From Actinophytocola xanthii (GTDB taxonomy: Bacteria; Actinomycetota; Actinomycetes; Mycobacteriales; Pseudonocardiaceae): a DNA stretch of 64,000 nucleotides. The number at the start of each line of letters is the position of its first letter. The stretch's first letter is position 1. Shown here piece after piece: positions 24,726-33,899 of this stretch. The stretch lies in assembly GCF_001921205.1 (NCBI RefSeq), contig NZ_MSIE01000027.1, positions 1 through 64,000 of the forward strand. The letters are read 5' to 3'. Made by a program: the position numbers and the translations under genes. The notes beneath the pieces were generated by a model, which was not told the origin of the DNA, ran no database searches, and saw nothing but the letters and a program-made list of their open reading frames with translations.

Positions 24726-24770
24726 GCTGGGCGCGAAGACCGCGATCGAGGGCTGTGCGGACGTGCCCTA
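24726..24770 (+). repeat. Dispersed repeat B, copy 1 (upstream of ndk)
   Basis: These 45 bases are identical to 27170-27214. The copy ends 39 bases before the ndk start and its last two bases form the TA of a -10-like TAGGCT. Weaker similarity continues about 14 bases leftwards (GCGGCC and GCGGCG elements). Confidence 0.85.
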
Positions 24771-24809
24771 GGCTTCGGCCGCAGAAGCTTCCCGCTATGA
24801 AGGAGTGTC

Positions 24810-25217
24810 GTGAGCGAGCGTACGTTGGTCCTGGTCAAGCCGGATGGTGTGAGCCGTGGCCTGGTGGGCGAGGTCATCTCCAGGATCGAGCGCAAGGGCC
24901 TGACGCTGGCTGCCCTGGAGCTGCGGAACGTGGAGCGCTCGGTGGCCGAGCAGCACTACGCCGAGCACGAGGGCAAGCCGTTCTTCGAGTCCCTGCTCGA
25001 GTTCATCACCGGCGGCCCGCTGGTGGCGATGGTCGTCGAGGGGGAGAACGCGATCGCGGCCTTCCGCCAGCTCGCCGGCGCCACCAACCCGGTCCAGGCC
25101 GCCACCGGCAGCATCCGCGGCGACTACGCGGTCGAGGTGCAGTACAACATCGTGCACGGCTCGGACTCGCCGGAGTCGGCCAAGCGCGAGATCGACCTCT
25201 GGTTCCCCGGCCACTGA
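24810..25217 (+). CDS. ndk: Nucleoside diphosphate kinase
   Basis: The 135-residue enzyme has the family motifs [19 protein letters not shown] and [16 protein letters not shown] with the phosphorylated histidine in VHGSD. It balances NTP and dNTP pools. The start is GTG 24810, preceded by AAGGAG at 24800-24805. Repeat B occupies its promoter region. A hairpin downstream separates it from the convergent TetR gene. Confidence 0.97.
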   Translation: MSERTLVLVKPDGVSRGLVGEVISRIERKGLTLAALELRNVERSVAEQHYAEHEGKPFFESLLEFITGGPLVAMVVEGENAIAAFRQLAGATNPVQAATGSIRGDYAVEVQYNIVHGSDSPESAKREIDLWFPGH

Positions 25218-25237
25218 CGCCGAGAACGTGGTAGCCC

Positions 25238-25274
25238 GTCCTGGCAGGAGCCCTTTCCGGGGGCCTGTCAGGAC
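25238..25274. terminator. Terminator between ndk and the TetR gene
   Basis: An 11-base stem (25238-25248 with 25264-25274, one G-T pair) encloses a smaller CCC/GGG pairing. It starts 20 bases after ndk and covers the stop codon of the convergent TetR gene, so it may serve both. Confidence 0.6.
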
Positions 25275-25906
25275 GCGGCCCGGTATGCCCGCAGGAACAC
25301 CCGGGCACCCTCGACGACCAGGGGGTGCACCCGCTCGTCCCGGGTGAGGTCGGCCGCGCCGAGCCGGTTCAGCGCGACCCCGAAGGTCAGCGCGACGAAG
25401 TGGTCGGCGGCCAGGCGCGGGTCCGGGACCTCGAGCAGGCCGGCCCGCCCGAGCGCGGCGAACCGCGCGGCGACGGCCTCCTCGGGCGCGTTCGTGATCA
25501 GCTGGCTGTCCACCTGCGCCCCCCGCGGCCGGGAGTCGGCCAGCGCCAGCCGGGCGAGCGTGGCGTACTCCGCCGAGCCGAGCATCTCCGTCGAGATCCG
25601 CATCGCGAACGTGACCAGCGCGTCCTCCAGCTCCGCCGGCTCGGTCACCCCGGCGAGGGTCTCGTCCAGCGTGCGCTCGATCGTGGCCATCGTGGCCCGG
25701 CCGGCGGTGTCGACCACCGCCTGCAGCAGCGTCTGCTTGTCCCCGAAGTAGTCGTAGACCGTCCGCTTGGACACCCCGGCCCGCGCGGCGACCGCGTCGA
25801 CGCTCGACCGGTCGAAGCCGACGCTGAGGAACAGCTCCCGAGCCGCCGTCAGGATGGCCGCGCGCTTCGGCGCCGAGCCCGCACGCAGGACCTTTCCGTC
25901 AGCCAC
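25268..25906 (-). CDS. TetR-family transcriptional repressor
   Basis: The 212-residue protein has an N-terminal TetR helix-turn-helix (ILTAARELFLSVGFDRSSVD, AVAARAGVSKRTVYDYFGDK) and a C-terminal helical ligand domain. It is divergent from the FAD monooxygenase gene, and the 69-base intergenic region holds one 20-base palindrome, so it probably represses that gene and itself. The inducer may be a substrate of the monooxygenase. Confidence 0.92.
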   Translation of the reverse strand: MADGKVLRAGSAPKRAAILTAARELFLSVGFDRSSVDAVAARAGVSKRTVYDYFGDKQTLLQAVVDTAGRATMATIERTLDETLAGVTEPAELEDALVTFAMRISTEMLGSAEYATLARLALADSRPRGAQVDSQLITNAPEEAVAARFAALGRAGLLEVPDPRLAADHFVALTFGVALNRLGAADLTRDERVHPLVVEGARVFLRAYRAAS

Positions 25907-25923
25907 CTCGTGATCGTATCCGA

Positions 25924-25943
25924 ACTACACTGTACGGTGTAGT
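25924..25943. promoter_or_regulatory. TetR operator palindrome
   Basis: ACTACACTGT and ACGGTGTAGT are complementary halves with one mismatch, giving a 20-base palindrome midway between the TetR and monooxygenase starts. A partial extra half-site (GTGTAGTGTAG) overlaps its right side. Confidence 0.7.
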
Positions 25944-25975
25944 GTAGAAGTATCGACGAGGAAACGGGGTTCGTC

Positions 25976-27163
25976 ATGAAGGTCCTGGTCTCCGGTGCGA
26001 GCGTCACCGGTCCGACGCTCGCGTACTGGCTGCGGCGCAACGGCGCCGAGGTCACTGTGGTGGAGAAGGCGCCGGCCATGCGCCTCGGCGGCTATCCCAT
26101 CGACGTCCGGGGCACGGCGCTCGGGGTCCTGGAGCGCATGGGCGTGCTGGAGCGCGTGCGGGCCGCCCACATCCACACCCACACGCTGCGTTTCGTCGAC
26201 GCCCGGGGCCGGAGCGTGGGGTCGCTGCGGCCCGAGGCGCTCACCGGCGGGGGCGACGGCCGCGACCTCGAGGTCCCGCGCGGGCACCTGGCCACGATCC
26301 TGCACGAGGCGGTGCGCGACGACGTCGAGTTCGTTTTCGGCGACTCCATCGCGGAGCTGAACCAGCACGACGACCGCGTCGAGGTGAGCTTCGCCGGGGG
26401 TGCGCGGCGGGAGTTCGACCTGGTCCTCGGCGCCGACGGGTTGCACTCGAACACCCGGCGCCTCGCGTTCGGGCCGGAGGAGCGCTACTCGCGCTACCTC
26501 GGGTACTGCTTCGCCGGGTTCACCCTGCCCAACGACCTCGGCCTTGCCCACGAGGGCGTCAACGGTGCCGCACCGGGGCGGATGGGGGTGCTGTACGCCC
26601 CCGGCTGCACCGACACCCTGCACGGCTTCCTGATGCTCGCCCGCCCGGAACCGCCGCTGGCCGAGCTGGACGACGTCGCCGCCCAGCGTGAGCTGATGGC
26701 CCGCGCGTTCGACGGCGACGGCTGGGAGATCCCCCGCCTGCTCGAGGCCATGCGCACGGCCGACGACGTCTTCTTCGACCTCGCCAGCCAGATCCACATG
26801 CCGAGCTGGTCGCGGGGCCGGGTGGCGCTGGCCGGTGACGCGGCCCACGCGCCCTCGTTCTTCTCCGGCCAGGGCACCAGCACCGCGCTGGTCGGCGCCT
26901 ACGTGCTCGCCGGCGAACTCGCCCGCGCCGGCTCGTTCGCCGCCGGCTTCGCCTCCTACGAACGGACCATGCGCCCGTTCGTGCGGGTCAACCAGGCGCT
27001 CGCGGACACGGGTGGGAGCATGCTCGCGCCGGCCACGGCCAGCGGGCTGTGGCTGCGCAACCGGCTGCTCCGGGTGGCTCCGCTGCTCGTCCGGACCGGG
27101 CTGGTCGGCCGTTCGGCCCGCCGGGCCACGACGGCGCTGGACCTTCCCTCCTATGCGGCCTAG
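25976..27163 (+). CDS. FAD-dependent monooxygenase (PHBH/TetX-like)
   Basis: The 395-residue protein has the three flavoprotein hydroxylase signatures: a nucleotide-binding start (KVLVSGASVTGPTLAYWLRR), the DG motif in FDLVLGADGLHSNTRRLAF and the GD motif in GRVALAGDAAHAPSFFSGQG. It belongs to class A hydroxylases that act on aromatic compounds or antibiotics. The divergent TetR regulator with its operator suggests induction by a small molecule, perhaps a toxic aromatic. A GAGGAAA site precedes ATG 25976. Confidence 0.9.
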   Translation: MKVLVSGASVTGPTLAYWLRRNGAEVTVVEKAPAMRLGGYPIDVRGTALGVLERMGVLERVRAAHIHTHTLRFVDARGRSVGSLRPEALTGGGDGRDLEVPRGHLATILHEAVRDDVEFVFGDSIAELNQHDDRVEVSFAGGARREFDLVLGADGLHSNTRRLAFGPEERYSRYLGYCFAGFTLPNDLGLAHEGVNGAAPGRMGVLYAPGCTDTLHGFLMLARPEPPLAELDDVAAQRELMARAFDGDGWEIPRLLEAMRTADDVFFDLASQIHMPSWSRGRVALAGDAAHAPSFFSGQGTSTALVGAYVLAGELARAGSFAAGFASYERTMRPFVRVNQALADTGGSMLAPATASGLWLRNRLLRVAPLLVRTGLVGRSARRATTALDLPSYAA

Positions 27164-27169
27164 CGGCGA

Positions 27170-27214
27170 GCTGGGCGCGAAGACCGCGATCGAGGGCTGT
27201 GCGGACGTGCCCTA
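27170..27214 (+). repeat. Dispersed repeat B, copy 2 (upstream of the ABC exporter)
   Basis: Identical over 45 bases to 24726-24770 and in the same orientation. It begins seven bases after the monooxygenase stop and ends 42 bases before the ABC ATPase start, nearly the same distance as copy 1 has to ndk. Confidence 0.85.
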
Positions 27215-27244
27215 ACTCGTTCGTCGACTGTCGGTGTCGGCATC

Positions 27245-27250
27245 TAGTCT
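27245..27250 (+). promoter_or_regulatory. -10 element, leaderless start of the ABC exporter operon
   Basis: TAGTCT is six bases before GTG 27257 and no ribosome site is visible. Confidence 0.45.
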
Positions 27251-27256
27251 GCGAAC

Positions 27257-28186
27257 GTGGTTGACGACGGGGCACTGGTTCGGGCAAGGCAGCTGGTCAA
27301 GCGCTTCGGGGAGTTCGCGGCGGTGCGGGGGATCGACGTCGACGTCCGACGGGGCGAGGCGTTCGGCTTCCTCGGTCCCAACGGCGCCGGCAAGTCCTCG
27401 ACCATGCGGATGGTGGGCTGTGTCTCCCCGCGCAGCGACGGCGAGCTCACCGTGCTCGGCATGGACCCCCAGCGGGACGGCCCGGCGATCCGCGCCCGCC
27501 TCGGGGTCGTGCCGCAGCAGGACAACCTCGACACCGAGCTGACCGTCCGGCAGAACCTGCATGTCTACGGGCGCTTCTTCGGGCTGTCCAAGGCGCACGT
27601 CCGGGCCAAGGCCACCGAGCTGCTGGACTTCGCCCAGCTCGGCGAGCGCGCCGACGACGAGGTCGAGCCGCTGTCCGGCGGCATGAAGCGGCGGCTGACC
27701 ATCGCCCGCTCGCTGATCAACGACCCCGAGCTGCTGCTGCTCGACGAGCCGACGACCGGCCTGGACCCGCAGGCCCGCCACCTGCTGTGGGACCGGTTGT
27801 TCCGGCTCAAGCAGAGCGGCGTCACGCTGATCATCACCACCCACTACATGGACGAGGCGGAGCAGCTCTGCGACCGGCTCGTGGTGATGGACGGCGGCCG
27901 GATCGTGGCCGAGGGCAGCCCGGCGGAGCTGATCGGCCGCTACTCCACCCGCGAGGTGCTGGAGCTGCGCTTCCCGCCGGACGCGGCCGCTCCCGAGGTG
28001 GCGCTCGAGGGGCTCGCCGACCGGCTCGAGGTGCTGCCCGACCGCCTGCTCCTCTACGCCGCGGACGGCGAGGCGGTGCTGGCCGCCGCACACGCCAGGG
28101 GAGTGCAGCCGCTGTCCAGCCTGGTTCGTCGCAGCACCCTGGAGGACGTCTTCCTCCGCCTCACCGGCAGGACCCTGGTGGACTGA
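27257..28186 (+). CDS. ABC-2 exporter ATP-binding protein
   Basis: The 309-residue ATPase has Walker A GPNGAGKS (residues 40-47), the Q-loop in VVPQQDNLD, signature LSGGMKRRL near 142 and Walker B LLLLDEPTTGLD near 161. The C-terminal extension is typical of drug and polyketide exporters (DrrA/NodI type). Two permease genes follow with ATGA overlaps, so the three form one transporter. The substrate is unknown. Confidence 0.94.
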   Translation: MVDDGALVRARQLVKRFGEFAAVRGIDVDVRRGEAFGFLGPNGAGKSSTMRMVGCVSPRSDGELTVLGMDPQRDGPAIRARLGVVPQQDNLDTELTVRQNLHVYGRFFGLSKAHVRAKATELLDFAQLGERADDEVEPLSGGMKRRLTIARSLINDPELLLLDEPTTGLDPQARHLLWDRLFRLKQSGVTLIITTHYMDEAEQLCDRLVVMDGGRIVAEGSPAELIGRYSTREVLELRFPPDAAAPEVALEGLADRLEVLPDRLLLYAADGEAVLAAAHARGVQPLSSLVRRSTLEDVFLRLTGRTLVD

Positions 28187-28998
28187 TGACCACCGCGACA
28201 GCCACCAGCACCGGGCGGGTCGTCGGACCCGTGCGCGCCGCGCTGCTCGTGGTCGAGGCCATGTGGACCTGGTACCGGCGCAACTGGCGGGCGACCGTCG
28301 TCTCCAGCATCGTCCAGCCGGTGCTGTTCCTGCTGGCGCTCGGCTTCGGGTTCGGTTCTCAGGTCCAGCCGACCGAGGCCACCGGCGGGCTCGCCTACGT
28401 CGTGTACCTCGCCCCCGCGCTGCTCGTCGCCACCTCGGTGCAGATCGCGTCGTTCGAGTCCACGTATCCCATCCTCTCGGCCTTCAAGTGGCAGCAGACC
28501 TACTTCGCCATCGCCGCCTCGCCGATCACCCCCGCGCAGATCCTCGGCGGGCAGCTCACCTGGTTGGCCATCCGGCTGGCCGGGTCCGGCGCCGCCTACC
28601 TGCTGGTGGCCGCCGTCCTCGGCGCGCTCACCGGACCGGGTGTCGTCCTCACGTTGCTGGTCGCGGTGCTCACCGGCATGGCCTTCGCCGCCCCGGTCGC
28701 CGCCTACTCGGCGACGCTGGAGAGCGAGGGGCAGCAGTTCAGCGCGATCTTCCGGTTCATCGTGATGCCGATGACGCTGTTCGCCGGGGCGTTCTTCCCC
28801 GTCGAGCAGCTCCCGGCGTGGCTGCGGCCGATCGCCTGGTTCACCCCCGTCTGGCACGGCACCGAGCTCGGTCGCGACGCGGCGTTCGGCACGCTGTCCT
28901 GGTGGCCCGCGCTCGGGCACCTCACCTTCCTGGTGGTCCTGTTCCTCCTCGGCGCCCGCCTCGCGGCCCGCAACTTCCGACGGCGGTTGAGCTCATGA
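28186..28998 (+). CDS. ABC-2 exporter permease, first subunit
   Basis: ATG 28186 overlaps the stop of the ATPase gene. The 270-residue protein has six hydrophobic segments and the ABC-2 layout with an N-terminal cytoplasmic helix (MWTWYRRNWRATVVSSIVQP) and the late motif MPMTLFAGAFFPVEQLPAWL seen in NodJ/DrrB permeases. It pairs with the next gene product. Confidence 0.92.
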   Translation: MTTATATSTGRVVGPVRAALLVVEAMWTWYRRNWRATVVSSIVQPVLFLLALGFGFGSQVQPTEATGGLAYVVYLAPALLVATSVQIASFESTYPILSAFKWQQTYFAIAASPITPAQILGGQLTWLAIRLAGSGAAYLLVAAVLGALTGPGVVLTLLVAVLTGMAFAAPVAAYSATLESEGQQFSAIFRFIVMPMTLFAGAFFPVEQLPAWLRPIAWFTPVWHGTELGRDAAFGTLSWWPALGHLTFLVVLFLLGARLAARNFRRRLSS

Positions 28999-29834
28999 CC
29001 GGCACCCTCGAACGCCCCGCTCCGCCGGGGCCCCGCGGTCTGCTCCTGCGGGTCCTGCCGACCGGCATGTACGCCGGTCGCGTCCGGGTCCTGGTCGAAC
29101 GTTCGCTGCTGGTCAACCGGCGGGCCTGGCTCACGGTGGTGTCCGGGTTCTGCGAGCCGCTGTTCTACCTGTTCGCCATGGGGGTCGGCTTCGGTCGGCT
29201 GGTGGGTGAGGTGGCCGGTCCCACCGGCGAGCCCATGGACTACGTCGCCTACGTGGCGCCAGCGCTGCTCGCCGCGTCGGCCATGAACGGCGCGGTCTAC
29301 GACGCCACATTCAACATCTTCTTCAAGTTCAAGTACGCCAAGCTCTACGACGCGATGCTGGCCACCCCACTCGGGCCGATCGACATCGCGGTCGGCGAGA
29401 TCGCGTGGGCCCTGCTGCGCGGCGGCATGTACGCGTGCGGGTTCCTCGCGGTCATGCTCGGCATGGGGCTGATCACCTCGGCCTGGGCCCTGCTCGCGCT
29501 GCCCGCCGCGCTGTTCGTGGCGTTCGCCTTCGCCGCCGTCGGCATGGCCTGCACGACGTTCATGCGCTCCTGGCAGGACTTCGACCTGGTGCAGCTCGCG
29601 CTGATGCCGATGTTCCTGTTCTCCACCACGTTCTTCCCGCTGACCGTGTACCCGGACGTCGTGCAGGTCGCGGTGCGCTGCATGCCGCTCTACCACGCGA
29701 TCGAGATCATGCGTGCGCTGTGCACCGGGTTCGTCGACGTGTCACTGCTCGGGCACCTGGCGTACTTCGCGGTCATGGTCGCCGTCGGTGTCACGGTCGC
29801 CGCGCGCCGGCTGGGCAGGCTGCTGCTGGGCTGA
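28995..29834 (+). CDS. ABC-2 exporter permease, second subunit
   Basis: ATG 28995 overlaps the preceding stop. The 279-residue product is a paralogue of the first permease with the same six-segment layout and motif MPMFLFSTTFFPLTVYPDVV. Use of two different permeases suggests a heterodimeric channel. The operon ends six bases before the convergent DoxX gene. Confidence 0.92.
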   Translation: MTGTLERPAPPGPRGLLLRVLPTGMYAGRVRVLVERSLLVNRRAWLTVVSGFCEPLFYLFAMGVGFGRLVGEVAGPTGEPMDYVAYVAPALLAASAMNGAVYDATFNIFFKFKYAKLYDAMLATPLGPIDIAVGEIAWALLRGGMYACGFLAVMLGMGLITSAWALLALPAALFVAFAFAAVGMACTTFMRSWQDFDLVQLALMPMFLFSTTFFPLTVYPDVVQVAVRCMPLYHAIEIMRALCTGFVDVSLLGHLAYFAVMVAVGVTVAARRLGRLLLG

Positions 29835-29840
29835 GGCCGC

Positions 29841-30251
29841 TCAGAACAGCGGTCCGGTGATCGTGAGGCCCAGCTCCTCGCCGTAGCCGGCGTAGAGGGC
29901 CAGGATCAGCAGCGCGCCGCCGGCCAGGGCCACGTCCTTCTGGAAGGAGATCATCTCCAGCTGCTTGGTCTGCGGGTCGGTCTCCTTCCAGAACGCGTGC
30001 ATGAGCACCGCTGTCGGCACCAGGAACAGGACCAGCAGCAGCGCTCCGAGGTCCATCCACACCCCGAGCAGCACCATCAGGCCGCCGACGACGAGAAGTA
30101 CGCCGCTTGCGACAGTGGCGAGCTTCGCCTGCGGTACGCCCTTGCTCGCGGCGTACCCGCTCATGGCGTCGGCCTGGGCGATGTGGGCGAAGCCGGAGCC
30201 GAGGAACAGCAGGACGAACAGGATGCGGCCGATGAGGGCGAGGACGTCCAT
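29841..30251 (-). CDS. DoxX-family membrane protein
   Basis: The 136-residue protein has four hydrophobic segments starting with LIGRILFVLLFLGSGFAHIA and includes LVVGGLMVLLGVWMDLGALL, the DoxX pattern. In mycobacteria DoxX associates with superoxide dismutase and sulfurtransferase in a membrane oxidoreductase complex; no such partners are adjacent here. A GGGAGG site precedes its ATG. Confidence 0.85.
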   Translation of the reverse strand: MDVLALIGRILFVLLFLGSGFAHIAQADAMSGYAASKGVPQAKLATVASGVLLVVGGLMVLLGVWMDLGALLLVLFLVPTAVLMHAFWKETDPQTKQLEMISFQKDVALAGGALLILALYAGYGEELGLTITGPLF

Positions 30252-30342
30252 GGAGGCCTCCCGGTGACGGGGAAGGTAGTCAAGGGTTCAACTGTCTCGC
30301 GCGGGAACATCCGGCGCAAGCGTGGCGCGGGCGGACCGGGGT

Positions 30343-30348
30343 TAGGCT
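30343..30348 (+). promoter_or_regulatory. -10 element, probable leaderless start of the radical-SAM gene
   Basis: TAGGCT lies nine bases before ATG 30358 and no ribosome site intervenes. Confidence 0.4.
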
Positions 30349-30357
30349 TGGCGCATT

Positions 30358-32274
30358 ATGGAGTCCGTTTTCGCCCGGCTCGAGCCGTTGCTGCCCAGGG
30401 TGTCCAAGCCGGTCCAGTACGTCGGCGGGGAGCTCAACTCGACAGTCAAGGACTGGGACGCCACGACCGTCCGGTGGGCCCTGATGTACCCGGACGCCTA
30501 CGAGGTGGGCCTACCCAACCAGGGCGTCATGATCCTCTACGAGGTGCTCAACGAGCAGCCCGACGTGCTGGCAGAGCGCACCTACGCGGTCTGGCCCGAC
30601 CTCGAGGCGCTGATGCGTGAGCACGGCGTGCCCCAGTTCACCGTCGACGGCCACCGCCCGGTCGGCGCGTTCGACCTGCTGGGCGTCAGCTTCGCCACCG
30701 AACTCGGCTACACGAACCTGCTGACCGCACTCGACCTCGCCGGGATCCCCCTGCGTTCCGCCGACCGCACCGAAGACCACCCGATCGTGGTCGCCGGCGG
30801 TCACGCCGCGTTCAACCCCGAGCCGATCGCTGACTTCGTCGACGCCGCCGTGCTCGGCGACGGCGAGGAGGCGGTGCTCGAGATCACCGACCTGGTCCGG
30901 GCCTGGAAGCTGGCCGGCTCCCCGGGCGGCCGCGACGAGATCCTGACCCGGCTCGCCGAGACCGGTGGCGTCTACGTCCCGCGCTTCTACGACGTCGGCT
31001 ACCTCGACGACGGCGGGCTCGCGCCCGTGCGGCCCAACCGCGACCGGGTGCCCGAGCGGGTGGCCAAGCGCACCACGATGGACCTCGACGCGTGGCCCTA
31101 CCCGAAGCAGCCGCTGGTGCCGCTCGCCGAGAGCGTGCACGAGCGGATGAGCGTGGAGATCTTCCGCGGCTGCACCCGCGGCTGCCGGTTCTGCCAGGCC
31201 GGGATGATCACCCGACCGGTGCGGGAGCGCTCGATCGAGGGAATCGGCGCGATGGTCCAGCGTGGGCTCGAGGCCAGCGGCTTCGAGGAGGTCGGCCTGC
31301 TGTCGTTGTCCAGTGCGGACCACTCGGAGATCGCCGACATCACCAAGGGCCTCGCCGACCGCTACGCTGGCACGAACACCGGCCTGTCGCTGCCGTCCAC
31401 GCGGGTCGACGCGTTCAACATCGACCTCGCCAACGAGCTGTCCCGCAACGGCCGCCGTTCCGGGCTGACCTTCGCGCCCGAGGGCGGCAGTGAGCGGATC
31501 CGCCGCGTCATCAACAAGATGGTGTCGGAGGAGGATCTCATCCGGACGGTCAGCGCCGCGTACGCGGCCGGCTGGCGCCAGGTCAAGCTCTACTTCATGT
31601 GCGGGCTGCCGACCGAGACCGACGAGGACGTGCTGCAGATCGCCTCGATGGCCAAGGAGGTCATCCGGGCTGGGCGCGCGGCCAGCGGACGCAGGGACAT
31701 CCGCTGCACGGTGTCGATCGGCGGCTTCGTTCCCAAACCGCACACCCCGTTCCAGTGGGCAGCCCAGTGCGACCCGGACACCGTGGACGACCGGCTGCGC
31801 AAGCTGCGCGAGGCGGTCAACAGCGACCGCGACCTCGGCCGCAACATCGGGATGCGTTACCACGACGGCAAACCCAGCCTGATCGAAGGCCTGCTGTCCC
31901 GGGGCGACCGTCGCGTCGGGAGGGTCGTCGAGCGGGTCTGGCGCGAGGGGGGCAGGTTCGACGGCTGGAGCGAGCACTTCTCCTTCGAGCGCTGGACGGC
32001 CGCCGCCGCGGCCGAGCTCGAGCCGCTCGGGGTGAGCCTCGCGTGGTTCACCACCCGGGAGCGCACCGAGGACGAGGTCCTGCCCTGGGACCACCTGGAC
32101 TCGGGCCTGGACAAGGACTGGCTCTGGGAGGACTGGCAGGACGCGCTGGACGAGCGGGAGCTCGAGGACTGCCGCTGGACGCCGTGCTTCGACTGCGGTG
32201 TCTGCCCGGCGATGGGCACCGACATCGAGATCGGGCCGACCGGCCGCAAGCTGTTGCCGCTGACCCCGGTGTAG
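30358..32274 (+). CDS. TIGR03960-type B12-binding-fold radical SAM protein
   Basis: The 638-residue protein has an N-terminal cobalamin-binding-like region (WALMYPDAYEVGLPNQG) and the radical SAM cluster motif CTRGCRFCQAGM near residue 272, followed by SADHSEIADITKGLADRY and a cysteine-rich C-terminal motif CFDCGVCPAMGTD. This family is paired in actinobacteria and clostridia with the TIGR03936 protein, encoded here 1.8 kb downstream, with the protease gene inserted on the opposite strand. The substrate is unknown; a role in tRNA or ribosomal modification near rne/rplU has been guessed from position only. Confidence 0.92.
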   Translation: MESVFARLEPLLPRVSKPVQYVGGELNSTVKDWDATTVRWALMYPDAYEVGLPNQGVMILYEVLNEQPDVLAERTYAVWPDLEALMREHGVPQFTVDGHRPVGAFDLLGVSFATELGYTNLLTALDLAGIPLRSADRTEDHPIVVAGGHAAFNPEPIADFVDAAVLGDGEEAVLEITDLVRAWKLAGSPGGRDEILTRLAETGGVYVPRFYDVGYLDDGGLAPVRPNRDRVPERVAKRTTMDLDAWPYPKQPLVPLAESVHERMSVEIFRGCTRGCRFCQAGMITRPVRERSIEGIGAMVQRGLEASGFEEVGLLSLSSADHSEIADITKGLADRYAGTNTGLSLPSTRVDAFNIDLANELSRNGRRSGLTFAPEGGSERIRRVINKMVSEEDLIRTVSAAYAAGWRQVKLYFMCGLPTETDEDVLQIASMAKEVIRAGRAASGRRDIRCTVSIGGFVPKPHTPFQWAAQCDPDTVDDRLRKLREAVNSDRDLGRNIGMRYHDGKPSLIEGLLSRGDRRVGRVVERVWREGGRFDGWSEHFSFERWTAAAAAELEPLGVSLAWFTTRERTEDEVLPWDHLDSGLDKDWLWEDWQDALDERELEDCRWTPCFDCGVCPAMGTDIEIGPTGRKLLPLTPV

Positions 32275-32285
32275 CCAAGCCCGCC

Positions 32286-33899
32286 CTACCTGGTCGGGAG
32301 CGCCGGGGTCCCCTGGGTGACCACGTCGTCGCCGGGGGTGTCGTCCTCGGCGCTCGCCGGCTCGTCGCCGGACCCGTTGCCCGCCGTGGCCATCGCCGGC
32401 GCGGCGTCCTCGCTGACCGCGGCCTCGGCGTCGACCAGACCGTGGCCGTAGAAGCCGTTGTAGGGCTCGTACCCCTCGCAGTAGGCGTCCTGGGCCCCGG
32501 TCTCGTCGAGGTCGTAGTCGGCGGGGCAGCCGATGGGCTCGGCCTGGTCGGTGAGCATCCGGGTGAGCTTCTGCGGTGACGCGTCGGGGTGCTCGGAGGC
32601 GAGCAGGGCCGCGACGCCCGTGACGTGGGGGGCCGCCATCGAGGTGCCGCAGTACCGCTCGTACCCGCCCGGGACCGTGGACAGCACGCAGCCGTCCTCC
32701 GGTCTGGTCGCCGACTCCGCGCCAGCCGGCTGGGAGATCTCCTTGGGCTCTCCGCCCGGCGCCGCGACGTCGATCACGCCGAGACCGTAGGCGCTGTAGC
32801 TGGCCTTGAGCTCGTTCTGGCCGACCGCGGACACGGCGACCACGCCACGAAGCCCGGCCGGGAGGACGCGACAGCTCGTGTCCAGCGTCCGCGGCTCCTC
32901 CGATTCGGAGGTGTCGGTCCGTCCACCCGGGGCGGACAGGTCGGTCGCCTCGTTGGTAGCCGCGGCGACCGTCAGCACGCCCTGGGTTGTGGCGTAGTCG
33001 ACGGCTCGCCGCACGGCCTCGAACACGACCCGCTCGCTGCCCCGGTCACAGGTCATCAGCCATGGGTCGACGAAGTAGCTGTTGTTGGTGACGGCCATCT
33101 TCTTCGCGGTCGCCCACATCAGACCGCAGACGGCGTACTCGGGGAGGATGAAGCCCTCGTCGTCGACCACCTTCACCGAGGCGATCCGCACCCCGGGGGC
33201 GACGCCGGCGGTGCCGCGCCCGTCGTCGGCGGCCGCGATGGTGCCCGCGACGTGGGTGCCGTGCGCGGAGGCGGTGGGGATCCAGGCGTCGGGCGCCGTG
33301 TCGGGCACGCCGGACAGACAGCCCGCCGACAGCGACGGCGCGAGCGCGCCCCTGAGGTCCGGGTGGTGGGGGTCCACTCCGGAGTCGAGCACCCCGACGA
33401 CGACGTCCCGGTCGCCCCGGCTGATCGCCCGGGCGGTGTCCGCCCCGATCATCGCCATGTCCCACTGCTCGCTCGTGCGGTCCACGGCGGGCACGGCAGC
33501 GGCGTTCTCGGTGACCCTGGCCCCGGACGACTCCGTCTCGTCGTCGTCCTCGTCCTGGTCGTCGGCCTGCCGCTCCTCGACTACCCGCTGGGCGGAGAAG
33601 GCGCGGTCCGGGCCGAGCCGCTGGTCGAACCGCTGGTCGGTCGAGGTCGCCACGGCGACCGCGATCTGCGGGTAGTACCCGGTCAGCGTGCCGCAGGCGG
33701 CCGCGATCTCGGCCGCCGCGCTCCGGTGGGTGGTGCCGCCGTCGAACAGCACCAGGTAGCGCAGTTCGGGCTGGCTGCTCGAGCACACGGGCGGCGTGTC
33801 GGGTGTCTGCGCACTCGCGACCGCCCCGGCCGTGGCCAGGTTGCTCGCGAGCATCACGGCGCTTACCGCTGCCACCGGAATTCGGCGCAGCAGAGGCAC
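32286..33899 (-). CDS. Secreted subtilisin-family (S8) serine protease
   Basis: I prefer GTG 33899 (537 residues), which begins with a signal peptide (LLRRIPVAAVSAVMLASNLA). The catalytic triad is clear: D in VVVGVLDSGVDPHHPDL, H in HGTHVAGTI and S in GTSMAAPHVTGVAALLAS. An acidic insert (DDQDEDDDETES) in the propeptide-like region and a C-terminal acidic tail suggest surface or secreted activity. It interrupts the usual TIGR03960-TIGR03936 pairing and lies on the other strand. Confidence 0.92.
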   Translation of the reverse strand: MPLLRRIPVAAVSAVMLASNLATAGAVASAQTPDTPPVCSSSQPELRYLVLFDGGTTHRSAAAEIAAACGTLTGYYPQIAVAVATSTDQRFDQRLGPDRAFSAQRVVEERQADDQDEDDDETESSGARVTENAAAVPAVDRTSEQWDMAMIGADTARAISRGDRDVVVGVLDSGVDPHHPDLRGALAPSLSAGCLSGVPDTAPDAWIPTASAHGTHVAGTIAAADDGRGTAGVAPGVRIASVKVVDDEGFILPEYAVCGLMWATAKKMAVTNNSYFVDPWLMTCDRGSERVVFEAVRRAVDYATTQGVLTVAAATNEATDLSAPGGRTDTSESEEPRTLDTSCRVLPAGLRGVVAVSAVGQNELKASYSAYGLGVIDVAAPGGEPKEISQPAGAESATRPEDGCVLSTVPGGYERYCGTSMAAPHVTGVAALLASEHPDASPQKLTRMLTDQAEPIGCPADYDLDETGAQDAYCEGYEPYNGFYGHGLVDAEAAVSEDAAPAMATAGNGSGDEPASAEDDTPGDDVVTQGTPALPTR

